In this document: one piece after another, positions 28,825 to 39,230 of the stretch
Layout: the number at the start of each line of letters is the position of its first letter
How positions within the stretch are numbered: position 1 is the stretch's first letter
Assembly: GCF_000730385.1 (NCBI RefSeq)
Contig: NZ_CP008849.1
Span: 1,054,001 to 1,118,000, forward strand
Source of the DNA: Alteromonas australica
GTDB lineage: Bacteria; Pseudomonadota; Gammaproteobacteria; Enterobacterales; Alteromonadaceae
Direction: 5' to 3'
Length of the DNA stretch: 64,000 nucleotides
The notes under the pieces: generated by a model
What the model was told of the DNA's origin: nothing
Database searches by the model: none
The model's input: only the letters and a program-made list of their open reading frames with translations
Translations under genes and position numbers: made by a program

Positions 28825-30792
28825 TTGGGTCACGGCTTCTTAAATATAATTGCGTTAATGCTTATTGCAGTATGCAGTGTGGCAGTGTTCAAACGTATGC
28901 AGCTCCCTCCCATTCTTGCTTATTTGTTTGCAGGCGTACTTGCCGGCCCCCAATTACTTGGCCTGTACTCCCATCCGCAAGAGATGCATCTTCTCGCAGA
29001 AGTGGGCATCGTCTTTTTACTTTTTTCTCTTGGTTTGGAATTTTCCCTCCCTAAGCTACTTGCCATGCGGTCATTGGTGTTTGGAGTTGGGTTTGGGCAA
29101 ATGGCTTTAACCACAGGCGTGTTCACCCTAATCCCTTACTTATTTGGCATTCCCCTTAGTGCTGCTGTCATTATTGGCGGCGCGTTAGCATTAAGCTCTA
29201 CCGCGATTGTGATTAAGCAAGCCAATGAAATGGGAATATTGAATAACCGTCGAACTCAGCTCGCTATCAGTATTCTATTGTTCCAAGATTTAGCCGTGGT
29301 GCCTTTTCTCATCGCCATTCCTTTACTCGCCCAAAGTGGCGAGAACAGTATTGCGCTGGCGCTAGGCGGCGCGCTACTTAAAGGTATTTTTGTGGTGGCC
29401 TTACTTATGTCTATTGGCAAATGGGTGTTGCCCTGGGTATTTCGAGAGGTGGCGAAAACGAGAACTGACGAGCTGTTTGTCCTAACCACTATTTTGATTG
29501 CGTTGCTGGCTGGCGGGCTCACCTACTACTTTGGCTTGTCTATGGCTTTGGGGGCTTTTTTAGCAGGTATGATGTTAGGCGAAAGCCAATACAAGTATCA
29601 ATTGGAAGCTGATATACGGCCTTTTAGGGATATTCTCATGGGGCTGTTCTTTATTACCGTTGGTATGCAGCTTGACCTTACTGTGCTTTGGGATGAGCTC
29701 TTCACTATTGTCTTCGGCGTTATTGGGTTAATGGCGTGTAAGGTGGTACTGGTGCGAATTTGTGCCGCCATGGTAAAGAGCGATAGTTTAGATGCATGGT
29801 CGGCAGGGTTTAAACTGTGTCAGATAGGTGAATTTAGTTTTGTTATTGCTGCGCTTGCTACTACCCATGAAGTGCTTTCCAATCAACAGTCTTCACTCAT
29901 CGTCAGTATGGGGGTCATTAGTATGGCGTTAACCCCTTGGTTAATGACGAACAGTTTAGCCCTTGCTAAGAAAATCGTAACGAAACCCCTGTCTCCTGAC
30001 GCTACATCGCAATTTAGCCAGCAAACGAGGTTGCAACAACACGTGGTGATCTGTGGCTTTGGTCGGGTAGGGCAGTCGGTTGCGCGTATGCTAAAAATGG
30101 AAGGCATTCCTTTTGTTGCCATCGATATCGACCCTGTGCGGGTGCAAGAAAGCCGAAATGCGGGGGAACCTGTTATTTTTGGTGACGCCAGTCAAAAAGA
30201 CATTTTAACAAACGCCTCAGTGACAAGCGCGAAATTGGTACTGGTGACCTTTGACGAAGCCATAAAAGCAAAACAAGTCATTAGTGCTACTCACCAGATT
30301 TCCGCAGACTGTGACGTGATGGTGAGAACCAAACGAGATTATCAGCTAGAGAGTCTTTACAACGCGGGGGCAAATCAAGTGGTGCCTGAGCTACAAGAGG
30401 GAAGCCTAATGTTGATTTCTCAAGTATTGCATTATGCAGGCGTGCCCATGTCTCGAATTTTGAAGCGGGTACGCGCCGAACGCAAAGGGCGCTACGATCA
30501 TTTGCATGGCTTTTATCCAGGGGAGACCACAGAAATCTCCTACGGAACAGAGGATAAGTTAGAATTTATTCATGCGGTTGTCGTGGCTGAAGACGCAGCC
30601 TGCATAGGGAAACGTCTTAGTGAAATTGATTTTTCACGCATGCGGGTGAAAGTAAAAGGGCTTAGACGCAGTGGAACCGAGCTGATCGATCCTAGCGGAG
30701 AGGCTGAGTTACAGCCCCACGATGTCTTGGTGATAGCAGGCAAGCCCCGACGAGTAGAACGTGCAGAAAGAAAGTTGTTAGAAGACGTTTAA
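28825..30792 (+). CDS. CPA2-family monovalent cation:H+ antiporter with TrkA domains (KefB/YbaL-like)
   Basis: 655 residues. The N-terminal part (about 1-385) has roughly 12 membrane segments of the Na+/H+ exchanger fold with 'LPPILAYLFAGVLAGPQLLG' and 'LSSTAIVIKQANEMG'. A TrkA-N (RCK) Rossmann domain starts at about 412 with 'HVVICGFGRVGQSVARML', and a TrkA-C domain occupies about 550-645. This is the layout of potassium efflux or other cation:proton antiporters; the ion is not shown by sequence. The start TTG at 28825 (MGHGFLNIIA) has GGGAG seven bases upstream. An upstream TTG at 28786 is less likely. One base separates its stop from the convergent gene. Confidence 0.88.
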   Translation: MGHGFLNIIALMLIAVCSVAVFKRMQLPPILAYLFAGVLAGPQLLGLYSHPQEMHLLAEVGIVFLLFSLGLEFSLPKLLAMRSLVFGVGFGQMALTTGVFTLIPYLFGIPLSAAVIIGGALALSSTAIVIKQANEMGILNNRRTQLAISILLFQDLAVVPFLIAIPLLAQSGENSIALALGGALLKGIFVVALLMSIGKWVLPWVFREVAKTRTDELFVLTTILIALLAGGLTYYFGLSMALGAFLAGMMLGESQYKYQLEADIRPFRDILMGLFFITVGMQLDLTVLWDELFTIVFGVIGLMACKVVLVRICAAMVKSDSLDAWSAGFKLCQIGEFSFVIAALATTHEVLSNQQSSLIVSMGVISMALTPWLMTNSLALAKKIVTKPLSPDATSQFSQQTRLQQHVVICGFGRVGQSVARMLKMEGIPFVAIDIDPVRVQESRNAGEPVIFGDASQKDILTNASVTSAKLVLVTFDEAIKAKQVISATHQISADCDVMVRTKRDYQLESLYNAGANQVVPELQEGSLMLISQVLHYAGVPMSRILKRVRAERKGRYDHLHGFYPGETTEISYGTEDKLEFIHAVVVAEDAACIGKRLSEIDFSRMRVKVKGLRRSGTELIDPSGEAELQPHDVLVIAGKPRRVERAERKLLEDV

Positions 30793-30793
30793 C

Positions 30794-31027
30794 TTAAGCA
30801 ACTTTGTCTTTTTTCAGCGCATCAAACTGTTTGTTGAGATCATATTTTTCGTCAGTCACAATTTTCTCTAACACAGACACTCGCTCTTTTAATGCCGTAA
30901 TTTCAGCCTCGTAGGCTTCATTCTGTTCGCCTTTCTTTTGCTCGTGACTTTTGCCTTTGGCGGTTTGAATAATGGCAACAATTGACCAACATACAATGCC
31001 TACAATAAAGATGGCTGTTAAATTCAT
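30794..31027 (-). CDS. Small PspB-like membrane protein
   Basis: 77 residues. A single N-terminal membrane helix (MNLTAIFIVGIVCWSIVAII) is followed by a basic linker and a charged coiled-coil ending in 'RVSVLEKIVTDEKYDLNKQF'. The helix-plus-coiled-coil design and the 'LE-I-x-DE' pattern resemble phage shock protein B, an inner-membrane partner of PspC in envelope stress sensing. Neither pspA nor pspC is adjacent, so the role is uncertain. AAGGGG lies upstream of the ATG. It is convergent with the antiporter with a one-base gap. Confidence 0.7.
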   Translation of the reverse strand: MNLTAIFIVGIVCWSIVAIIQTAKGKSHEQKKGEQNEAYEAEITALKERVSVLEKIVTDEKYDLNKQFDALKKDKVA

Positions 31028-32044
<1,017 letters not shown>

Positions 32045-32158
32045 TAACCCTCCTTGCATCACCAATTAGGGAAAATATCGTGGCAGCATTAGCACCAACT
32101 TGCTGCGATGTTACTAAGCTTAAATGACACCAAAATGACAAGTTTCAATACGCAAGAA

Positions 32159-33526
32159 TTAAATTTTTCCCTGTTCGTCTAACCACACCAAGCTGTCATA
32201 ATATCGCCGGATGTTATCAACATACTGCAGGGCTTCATCACCTCTAGCATAGCCGTAATTGGTGGTTCTGTAGTATTTCTTCTGTTTAAGTTGTGGCAGT
32301 CGTTGCTTAACGTCTACCCACAGGTCGGGGTTACCCCCTTGGCGTTCGGTTAAAACCCTCGCATCTTCCAAGTGCCCCATCCCAATATTATACGCGGCCA
32401 TGGCCATCCAGGTTCTATCAGGGTTGCCAATTCGAGCAGGAATACGGCTAAGTAAGCTGGCAAAGTAACGGGCCCCGCCCCGAATGCTTTGTTCTGGGTC
32501 TGTTCTATCCTCTACATCCCAGTCGTTCGCGGTATCCATGGTTAACATCATAAGCCCACGAACACCAGTACGTGACACAGCGTCAGGTTTCCAATGGCTT
32601 TCTTGGTAACTCATGGCTGCCAATAACCGCCAATCCAAATCTCCCGCGTATTGTTGAAACATGCTTTTGTAGCGTTTCAGTGTGGTTTCTGCCGACTTGT
32701 TAAACGCGCGGCTATCGACATAGTCAAAGGTACGGATGTGACCAAAGTATTTATCTTCTAAAACAGTGAACCATCCTGACTGGTGTACGGTGCCAAAATA
32801 TTCCACCATAGCCGCTTTAATGGAATCGTCTTGTGAGCGATCTAAAGCCCATGCCATAGGCATACTGTCTTCTATCGTCATAGCTACGGCTAAGTTAGGA
32901 TAACGACGACGTTGTAAGGCGAGTCGGTTACTATCGGCAAGGGTGTAGTCTAATTCGCCCTCAGCCACCTTTTGTAATAATTCTTCAGAGTCTGAATCTT
33001 CCGTTGTAATCAAGGTGGGCGCGGCGTCATCGCTCAGGCTTGTTAATAGTTGAGCTTGACTGCTGCCAGTTACCGTAACCACAGGCGCATCGAGTTCAGC
33101 CATGTCTCTAGGGCGAGAGGTGCCCGCTTGAAACACTAAGTGCTGGGAAACCGTTTGATAGGCGGGCCCATAGCTAAACCGAGACTGCAACACGTCGGTG
33201 ACGGCGTCACCGGTGGCAACAATATCCAGATTGCCTTCTTCTAATTGTTCTAGCATAGCTTCGTAGCTATAAAAGGGATATAGGTCGAGGGTTACGCCTA
33301 AATAGTCGGCAAAGCCGGCGAGTAATTCATATTCAAAGCCTTGAGGACCTTCTGCACCATTATAATAAGTAGCAGGACCATAGAGGGTTCCTACTTTCAC
33401 CGATCCTCTTTCTAATAATGAGGACAGCGCGTTAGGAATTTTCGGTGCTCCGCAGCTGGTAGCAAATAAACACAAAGCGATAAAAAATGTAATTTTTAAT
33501 CGGTTTTTTAAGTCTTGTGACAGCAT
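32159..33526 (-). CDS. mltF: Membrane-bound lytic murein transglycosylase F
   Basis: 455 residues. It cleaves glycan strands with formation of 1,6-anhydroMurNAc at the periplasmic face of the outer membrane. A lipoprotein-type signal ends in 'FATSCGAP' (lipobox Cys near residue 24). A solute-binding-protein-like regulatory domain (about 45-265, 'VKVGTLYGPATYYNGAEGPQ') precedes the SLT catalytic domain (about 285-440). The catalytic Glu is in 'MSYQESHWKPDAVS', followed by 'GVRGLMML' and 'AAYNIGMGH'. ATG 33526 gives a normal lipoprotein signal; the upstream ATG at 33616 would add 30 unlikely residues. Confidence 0.95.
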   Translation of the reverse strand: MLSQDLKNRLKITFFIALCLFATSCGAPKIPNALSSLLERGSVKVGTLYGPATYYNGAEGPQGFEYELLAGFADYLGVTLDLYPFYSYEAMLEQLEEGNLDIVATGDAVTDVLQSRFSYGPAYQTVSQHLVFQAGTSRPRDMAELDAPVVTVTGSSQAQLLTSLSDDAAPTLITTEDSDSEELLQKVAEGELDYTLADSNRLALQRRRYPNLAVAMTIEDSMPMAWALDRSQDDSIKAAMVEYFGTVHQSGWFTVLEDKYFGHIRTFDYVDSRAFNKSAETTLKRYKSMFQQYAGDLDWRLLAAMSYQESHWKPDAVSRTGVRGLMMLTMDTANDWDVEDRTDPEQSIRGGARYFASLLSRIPARIGNPDRTWMAMAAYNIGMGHLEDARVLTERQGGNPDLWVDVKQRLPQLKQKKYYRTTNYGYARGDEALQYVDNIRRYYDSLVWLDEQGKI

Positions 33527-33594
33527 AGACCTTTTCTTGTTGTTGTTAATTGGGTGATTTTTAAAAAAAACTGCAACATACCCCGAGATGTAGG

Positions 33595-33623
33595 TTACCA
33601 ATTCATCATATTTCATCTATAAT
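33595..33623 (+). promoter_or_regulatory. Candidate purL promoter
   Basis: TTACCA (33595-33600) and TATAAT (33618-33623) are separated by 17 bases. The leader that follows, of about 75 bases, has a GTTGTTT/AAACAAC hairpin (about 33675-33690) just before the ribosome binding site. I found no clear PurR operator. Confidence 0.6.
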
Positions 33624-33703
33624 CCGCGCCGAAATCCTCATCAATTACAGAGACAACGCGTAGCATTGATGGTCGTTGTTTCCAAACAACCAGGTAAAGC
33701 AAT

Positions 33704-36700
33704 ATGTTGGTCCTTCGAGGCGCTCCCGCACTATCCGAGTTTAACCAAACTAAACTGATTGCAAAGCTGGGTCAATCCGGCATTAAGGTGAAAAGCCTTT
33801 ATAGTGAATATATTCACCTTGTAGATTCTGTAGGTGACTTGTCGTCGCAGCAAAGAGATATTCTCGATAAACTGCTGACATATGGCCCTGCTAGACAAGC
33901 GCAAACCCCATCAGGAACCTTATTTTTTGTTACTCCTCGCCCCGGCACCATCTCTCCGTGGTCTTCAAAAGCTACCGATATCGCTCACAACTGTAAATTA
34001 GATTGTATTAATCGTATTGAACGAGGTTGTGCATACTATTTAACGTTTGAGGGAAGCATTAGCGAGAGTGAGTATCAGCAAGTCGCAAGTTTCCTGCATG
34101 ATCGCATGACTGAAACAGTGTTTGCACAAACACAAGATGCGCAAGCATTGTTCCTACAAGCAACGGCACAAACGTTCACATCAGTAGATGTATTGGCCAA
34201 TGGTAAAGCCGCCTTGGTTGAAGCAAACCTTAAGCTAGGATTAGCCCTGGCGGATGATGAGGTAGAGTATTTGTTTGAAAGCTTTACTAAGTTGGGAAGA
34301 AATCCAACCGACGTAGAGCTTTACATGTTTGCTCAAGCAAACTCTGAGCATTGTCGTCATAAAATATTCAACGCAAGTTGGACAATAGATGGGGAAGCGC
34401 AAGAAAAATCCCTGTTCAAAATGATTAAAAACACCTACGAGTTACTGCCTGATCACGTGTACTCAGCGTACAAAGACAACGCGGCGGTAATGGAAGGGTG
34501 GCAAGCGGGAAGATTTTTCCCAAACCCGCAATCACACCAATACGAATACCATCATGAGAATATTGATATTCTTATGAAAGTTGAAACCCACAATCACCCT
34601 ACTGCCATTTCTCCTTTCCCAGGTGCCGCAACAGGCTCAGGTGGTGAAATTCGCGATGAAGGCGCAACTGGACGTGGTTCGAAACCAAAAGCCGGTTTGG
34701 TAGGGTTCACGGTATCAAACTTAAGGATCCCTGGTGCAGAGCAGCCTTGGGAAAAAGAGTACGGTAAGCCTCAGCGCATTGTAAGTGCATTGGACATAAT
34801 GACCGACGGACCACTTGGTGGCGCAGCCTTTAATAACGAGTTTGGTCGCCCAGCATTATTAGGTTACTTCCGTACTTATGAGCAAGAAGTCAATAGCTTT
34901 AATGGCGTTGAAGTGCGCGGTTACCATAAGCCAATTATGCTTGCTGGTGGTTTAGGGAATATTCGCCGTGATCACATCGAGAAAGGCGAAATCACCGTTG
35001 GTGCTAAGCTGATTGTGCTTGGCGGCCCTGCCATGAATATTGGTCTTGGTGGCGGTGCAGCGTCGTCTATGGCCTCTGGACAATCAAACGAAGATTTAGA
35101 TTTTGCCTCGGTTCAACGTGATAACCCTGAAATGGAACGTCGTTGCCAAGAAGTCATTGATGCATGTTGGCAGTTAGGTGACAACAATCCTATTCAATTT
35201 ATTCACGATGTGGGCGCGGGTGGTTTATCAAACGCCTTGCCTGAATTGGTGAATGATGGCGGTCGGGGCGGTAACTTTGAACTTCGCAAGGTGTTATCTG
35301 ATGAGCCGGGCATGACGCCTCTTGAGCTTTGGTGTAACGAATCGCAAGAACGCTATGTGATGTCGGTCGCACCAGAAAATATGCCGGTTTTCGAAGCCAT
35401 CTGTGCCCGTGAACGCGCGCCCTTCGCCGTAGTGGGTGAAGCGACCGCTGAGCAGCATTTAAACTTGAATGACAGCCAATTCGATAACAAACCTATCGAT
35501 ATGCCCCTTGATGTTTTGCTTGGCAAGCCGCCTAAAATGCATCGTGATGTGAGCTCGAGAAAAGTCAGCTCCCCCGCATTAGATGACGCAGGCATTACCC
35601 TTAGCGACGCCGCAAATCGCATATTGTCGCTACCTACGGTGGCGGAAAAAACCTTCCTGATTACCATTGGCGATCGCTCTGTAACGGGCCTTGTAAGTCG
35701 TGACCAAATGGTGGGGCCATGGCAGATACCTGTTGCTGATGTGGCGGTTACTGCTAGCGCCTTTGATACCTATCATGGTGAAGCAATGGCGATGGGGGAG
35801 CGTACTCCAGTAGCACTGCTTTCCCATGGTGCCTCGGCTCGCTTAGCGGTAGGTGAAGCGTTAACGAATATTGCGGCGGCTAATATTGGTGATATTCAGC
35901 GTATTAAGCTTTCAGCTAACTGGATGTCGGCAGCGGGACACCCTGGCGAAGATGCAGGTTTGTATGAAGCAGTTAAAGCGGTAGGTGAAGAGCTTTGTCC
36001 TGAACTTGGGCTGACGATCCCAGTGGGTAAAGATTCTATGTCAATGAAAACCGCATGGAATGAAAATGGTGAAAACAAAGCCGTAACTTCCCCCTTGTCT
36101 TTAGTTATTTCAGCATTTGGCGCGGTAAAAGATATTCGCAAAACCGTGACGCCGCAGTTACGTACCGACAAAGGCGACAGTACCTTAATACTTATCGACT
36201 TAGGTGAGGGTAAGAATCGCTTAGGGGCGAGTTGTTTAGCGCAAGTTTATTCTCAGTTAGGTGACAGCCCAGCCGATGTGGTATCGGCCACTCGCCTAAA
36301 ACAGTTCTTTAATGCCATGCAGGCGCTTATCGAAAAAGGCTTGGTTCAAGCCTACCACGATCGCTCAGACGGTGGCTTATTCACCACTGTTGCAGAGATG
36401 GCATTTGCAGGTAAAACTGGCGTGAGTATCACTCTTGATACTTTAACGGGCAATGATGTCGACGTTCTGTTCAATGAAGAACTAGGCGGTGTGGTACAAG
36501 TATTAAACCAAGATATTGACGCTGTTAACGACCTTCTTACTGCCTTTGATATTGCAGATATTGCGCATGTTATAGGTACAGTAAATAGTACGGATATGAT
36601 TGAATTTAGCCGGGATGGCGTGGCTGTGTTAGCAGACAGCCGGGTTGCAATGCGAACGACCTGGGCACAAACGACCTATGAAATGCAAAAGCGTCGTGAT

Positions 36701-37591
36701 AACCCAGCTTGCGCTGAGCAAGAACACTTGGCTAAACAGGACGCGGCAGATCCAGGCTTACACGTGGCACTGACGTATGATGTTAATGAAGACATTGCGG
36801 CACCTTACATTGCCAAAGGTATAAAGCCTAAAGTTGCAATATTGCGGGAGCAAGGTGTTAACTCTCACTTAGAAATGGCGGCGGCATTTAATCGCGCAGG
36901 ATTCGATGCTATCGACGTGCATATGAGTGATGTACTGGCGGGCCGAACCACCTTAGCGCAATTTGCTGGCTTGGCCGCCTGTGGCGGGTTCTCGTATGGT
37001 GATGTATTGGGTGCGGGTGAAGGTTGGGCGAAGTCTATATTGTTTAATGGTATAGCCAGAGACCAGTTTGAAGCTTTCTTTAATCGCGATGATACTTTCA
37101 GCCTCGGTGTGTGTAACGGCTGCCAAATGTTGTCGAATTTGAAGTCGCTTATCCCTGGTACCGAACATTGGCCACACTTTGTTACTAACCAGTCAGCACG
37201 CTTCGAAGCACGGGTGGCGATGGTAGAAGTGATGGAGTCAAAATCTGTCTTGTTAGCTGGAATGGCTGGCTCGCGTATGCCAATTGCGGTGTCTCATGGA
37301 GAAGGGCAAGCGGAATTTGCCAATCAGGACGCCCTCGCGCAGGTGTCTCATCAAGTGGCACTGCGTTATGTTGATAACTATGGTGCACCTACCATGCAAT
37401 ACCCAGCTAACCCGAATGGTTCTGTGCAGGGGATTACGGGCCTTACCTCGGCCGATGGACGCAGCACTATTATGATGCCTCACCCTGAAAGGGTGTTCAG
37501 AGCCGTGGCAAATTCTTGGCGTCCTGACGAATGGCAAGAAGATGGTGCGTGGATGCGTATATTTAGAAACGCGAGAAAATTCGTAGGCTAA
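33704..37591 (+). CDS. purL: Phosphoribosylformylglycinamidine synthase
   Basis: 1295 residues, the large single-chain form of gammaproteobacteria. It converts FGAR plus glutamine and ATP to FGAM in purine synthesis. Domains: N-terminal PurS-like region (about 1-150); linker; two AIR-synthase-like ATP-binding halves, with '[12 protein letters not shown]' and '[20 protein letters not shown]' in the first; and a C-terminal class I glutaminase (about 1040-1295) with the catalytic Cys in '[13 protein letters not shown]' and the His-Glu pair in '[10 protein letters not shown]'. AGGTAA precedes the ATG. A terminator-like hairpin follows. Confidence 0.98.
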   Translation: MLVLRGAPALSEFNQTKLIAKLGQSGIKVKSLYSEYIHLVDSVGDLSSQQRDILDKLLTYGPARQAQTPSGTLFFVTPRPGTISPWSSKATDIAHNCKLDCINRIERGCAYYLTFEGSISESEYQQVASFLHDRMTETVFAQTQDAQALFLQATAQTFTSVDVLANGKAALVEANLKLGLALADDEVEYLFESFTKLGRNPTDVELYMFAQANSEHCRHKIFNASWTIDGEAQEKSLFKMIKNTYELLPDHVYSAYKDNAAVMEGWQAGRFFPNPQSHQYEYHHENIDILMKVETHNHPTAISPFPGAATGSGGEIRDEGATGRGSKPKAGLVGFTVSNLRIPGAEQPWEKEYGKPQRIVSALDIMTDGPLGGAAFNNEFGRPALLGYFRTYEQEVNSFNGVEVRGYHKPIMLAGGLGNIRRDHIEKGEITVGAKLIVLGGPAMNIGLGGGAASSMASGQSNEDLDFASVQRDNPEMERRCQEVIDACWQLGDNNPIQFIHDVGAGGLSNALPELVNDGGRGGNFELRKVLSDEPGMTPLELWCNESQERYVMSVAPENMPVFEAICARERAPFAVVGEATAEQHLNLNDSQFDNKPIDMPLDVLLGKPPKMHRDVSSRKVSSPALDDAGITLSDAANRILSLPTVAEKTFLITIGDRSVTGLVSRDQMVGPWQIPVADVAVTASAFDTYHGEAMAMGERTPVALLSHGASARLAVGEALTNIAAANIGDIQRIKLSANWMSAAGHPGEDAGLYEAVKAVGEELCPELGLTIPVGKDSMSMKTAWNENGENKAVTSPLSLVISAFGAVKDIRKTVTPQLRTDKGDSTLILIDLGEGKNRLGASCLAQVYSQLGDSPADVVSATRLKQFFNAMQALIEKGLVQAYHDRSDGGLFTTVAEMAFAGKTGVSITLDTLTGNDVDVLFNEELGGVVQVLNQDIDAVNDLLTAFDIADIAHVIGTVNSTDMIEFSRDGVAVLADSRVAMRTTWAQTTYEMQKRRDNPACAEQEHLAKQDAADPGLHVALTYDVNEDIAAPYIAKGIKPKVAILREQGVNSHLEMAAAFNRAGFDAIDVHMSDVLAGRTTLAQFAGLAACGGFSYGDVLGAGEGWAKSILFNGIARDQFEAFFNRDDTFSLGVCNGCQMLSNLKSLIPGTEHWPHFVTNQSARFEARVAMVEVMESKSVLLAGMAGSRMPIAVSHGEGQAEFANQDALAQVSHQVALRYVDNYGAPTMQYPANPNGSVQGITGLTSADGRSTIMMPHPERVFRAVANSWRPDEWQEDGAWMRIFRNARKFVG

Positions 37592-37606
37592 AAATGAGTG
37601 ATCGTT

Positions 37607-37632
37607 AAGGGGCGGTAAAATCGCTCCTTTTA
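37607..37632 (+). terminator. Terminator-like hairpin after purL
   Basis: An eight-base-pair stem AAGGGGCG/CGCTCCTT (one G-T pair) with a seven-base loop lies 16 bases after the purL stop, followed by a short T-run. Confidence 0.65.
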
Positions 37633-37695
37633 CGCATAAAACGGCGCATCTGTGTCAACTAATTGGCAAGTTGTCAAAAAAATGAACAGAGGGGC

Positions 37696-37724
37696 TTGTC
37701 ATCTCTAAGTCACTGATCTATTGT
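37696..37724 (+). promoter_or_regulatory. Candidate promoter for the small ORF at 37814
   Basis: TTGTCA (37696-37701) and TATTGT (37719-37724) are spaced by 17 bases. They are upstream of the 46-codon ORF with an approximately 85-base leader. Confidence 0.45.
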
Positions 37725-37813
37725 AGTGCATGCAGGGATTGCAGATTGGTTACAGGAGGTTTTGTTGCGGGTTTATCTGGCAAAACGTCAGTATCGATAA
37801 TAAGAGACGACTA

Positions 37814-37954
37814 ATGAATCGTTCTTCAAAAGGGTTTGGCTTAACCGGAGTGGCTGTGGCTGTTGTGCTGATGTTTGTAACTGCTGTTTTTAGCACTTCA
37901 GCAAAATCTGACGAAGCTCCTTCAACGCTAAGTGTGCAGTCTTCAGTTAAGTAG
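37814..37954 (+). CDS. Small hypothetical secreted or membrane peptide
   Basis: A 46-codon ORF from ATG 37814 with a weak AAGAG ribosome binding site. The product has a basic start (MNRSSKGFGL), a hydrophobic segment of about 20 residues ending 'VFSTSAKS', and a short polar Ser-rich tail. It looks like a signal peptide plus a mini-domain or a single-pass membrane peptide. A promoter-like sequence precedes it and a hairpin follows. No family recognised. Confidence 0.5.
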   Translation: MNRSSKGFGLTGVAVAVVLMFVTAVFSTSAKSDEAPSTLSVQSSVK

Positions 37955-37971
37955 TCTGAAAGTAAAATTCT

Positions 37972-38001
37972 AAGGGCAGTTTTCGCAAGGAAACTGCCCT
38001 T
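37972..38001 (+). terminator. Hairpin downstream of the small ORF
   Basis: An 11-base-pair perfect stem AAGGGCAGTTT/AAACTGCCCTT with an eight-base loop lies 17 bases after the small ORF and faces the Smr gene. The T-run is short, so it may be an RNA stabiliser or weak terminator for either strand. Confidence 0.6.
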
Positions 38002-38044
38002 AATCAATTCTGTATCATCATGTATTCTTTACATGACAAAATCA

Positions 38045-38632
38045 TTACCTTTTCCGGTTTTTTTCTCTATTAATCAATTTTTGTTGAGGATGTTTCTTCA
38101 GCAATACATAAGTAGCACCAAAACCACCGTGCATGGGTTGTGCGGTATGAAAGGCAATGACTTCCTCGAGTTCCCGAAGCCAATGATTAACATAGCTTTT
38201 CTTTAAGGCAGGAAATGGCTTGCTGTTTTCTCCAGTACCGTGCTGGATTAATAGCGCTCTTACCCCTTTTTCGTGGCTTGATATTATCGATTGGTAGAGT
38301 GCATCACGGCTTTGCTCAATGTTTAAAGCTTTAAGTGATAAAGTGTATTCCAACGGGTATTTTCCCATACGCAGCTTCTTAAATACCCCATCTTGGATCC
38401 CTGGTTGCTGAAAACATATAAAGTCACTCGGCGGGACAGGTTTAACCCCTTCTAAACTTAACGGGTTGGTTAGCTTTTCACGGGTTTTATTTTGCAAAGC
38501 TGCACGCTTTTGCTTTTCTGCGAGCGCTTTTTCTGGATCATGTAATAAAGCCTTATCGCCTGATGCAATAGGTTTAACATCCTGCATTTCTGCAAAAAAC
38601 GAGTCGATATCGTCATTTTCGAATTGGTTCAT
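38045..38632 (-). CDS. Smr-domain protein (SmrA/YdaL-like)
   Basis: 195 residues, cytoplasmic. The C-terminal 95 residues match the Smr domain: 'SLKALNIEQSRDALYQSI', 'RALLIQHGTGENSK' (the conserved HGxG loop), and the final 'GGFGATYVLLKK' strand. The usual LDLHG-type start motif is changed (YTLSLKAL). Smr proteins nick DNA or cleave RNA; the role here is not known. The start ATG 38632 (MNQFEND) has GGGGA upstream; the ATG at 38644 is less likely. Confidence 0.85.
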   Translation of the reverse strand: MNQFENDDIDSFFAEMQDVKPIASGDKALLHDPEKALAEKQKRAALQNKTREKLTNPLSLEGVKPVPPSDFICFQQPGIQDGVFKKLRMGKYPLEYTLSLKALNIEQSRDALYQSIISSHEKGVRALLIQHGTGENSKPFPALKKSYVNHWLRELEEVIAFHTAQPMHGGFGATYVLLKKHPQQKLINREKNRKR

Positions 38633-38644
38633 TTGAATCCCCAT

Positions 38645-38939
38645 ACAAGCAACTACCCTTATTAATCTTGGCTAAGGCAAAAAAATCAAAAATTCCTAAA
38701 TAATGTAGAGCATGTTTGCTTAGTAACCGCTGTCATTGAGTCACTGCTCTTTATACGTGAATAAGCGCGGGTTGATCTATATGAAATGAAACCCCGCTTT
38801 AAAAATATCTTTAGACCTATCAGATTATAGAGTATGCCAATTTTTGTGATGTATTTCTCTGTGGCCAGTGTGTTTCCTGGAGCACGCGGCTATTACGCCA
38901 GTATTTTTTGACTTAGCAGGGATAAAGCGAGTGTGCCTA
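38645..38939. other. Intergenic region without a recognisable gene
   Basis: 295 bases between the Smr gene and tRNA-Arg. I see no ORF with a ribosome binding site and no strong hairpin. Confidence 0.5.
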
Positions 38940-39014
38940 TGGCGTCCCCAGCTGGAATCGAACCAACATCTAAGCCTTAGGAGGGCCTTGTTTTATCCAT
39001 TAAACTATGGGGAC
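38940..39014 (-). tRNA. tRNA-Arg(CCT)
   Basis: The 75-base minus-strand sequence folds as a cloverleaf. The acceptor stem is GTCCCCA/TGGGGAC, the anticodon loop is CTCCTAA with anticodon CCT at 38979-38981, and the T-arm is GTTGG-TTCGATT-CCAGC. Discriminator G and an encoded CCA (38940-38942) are present. A TATAAT hexamer lies about 18 bases upstream (39032-39037). Confidence 0.95.
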
Positions 39015-39031
39015 GTTCTGATTGTGCCCTT

Positions 39032-39037
39032 ATTATA
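39032..39037 (-). promoter_or_regulatory. -10 element for tRNA-Arg
   Basis: A perfect TATAAT on the minus strand, 18 bases before the mature 5' end. The -35 is poor. Confidence 0.5.
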
Positions 39038-39173
39038 CTGAGTTGAATGAAATACGAAACCCTTGAGGTATCAATAAGCTGGTTGGTTTCAGTGAGTTAA
39101 ATGGGAATAGTACCCCCCTTGTTGGGCGCGTAAATTAACGAGATAAGCAAGCCTTCCATCTTCAAATGAGCAT

Positions 39174-39205
39174 AAAAAAGCCCCGAAACGAAATCGTTTT
39201 GGGGC
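39174..39205 (-). terminator. Rho-independent terminator of the giant adhesin gene
   Basis: On the minus strand, an 11-base-pair stem (GCCCCAAAACG / CGTTTCGGGGC, with a G-T pair) is followed by six T. It lies 25 bases beyond the adhesin stop. Confidence 0.93.
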
Positions 39206-39230
39206 TTTTGGTTTTTCAGATGCGTCTGGA

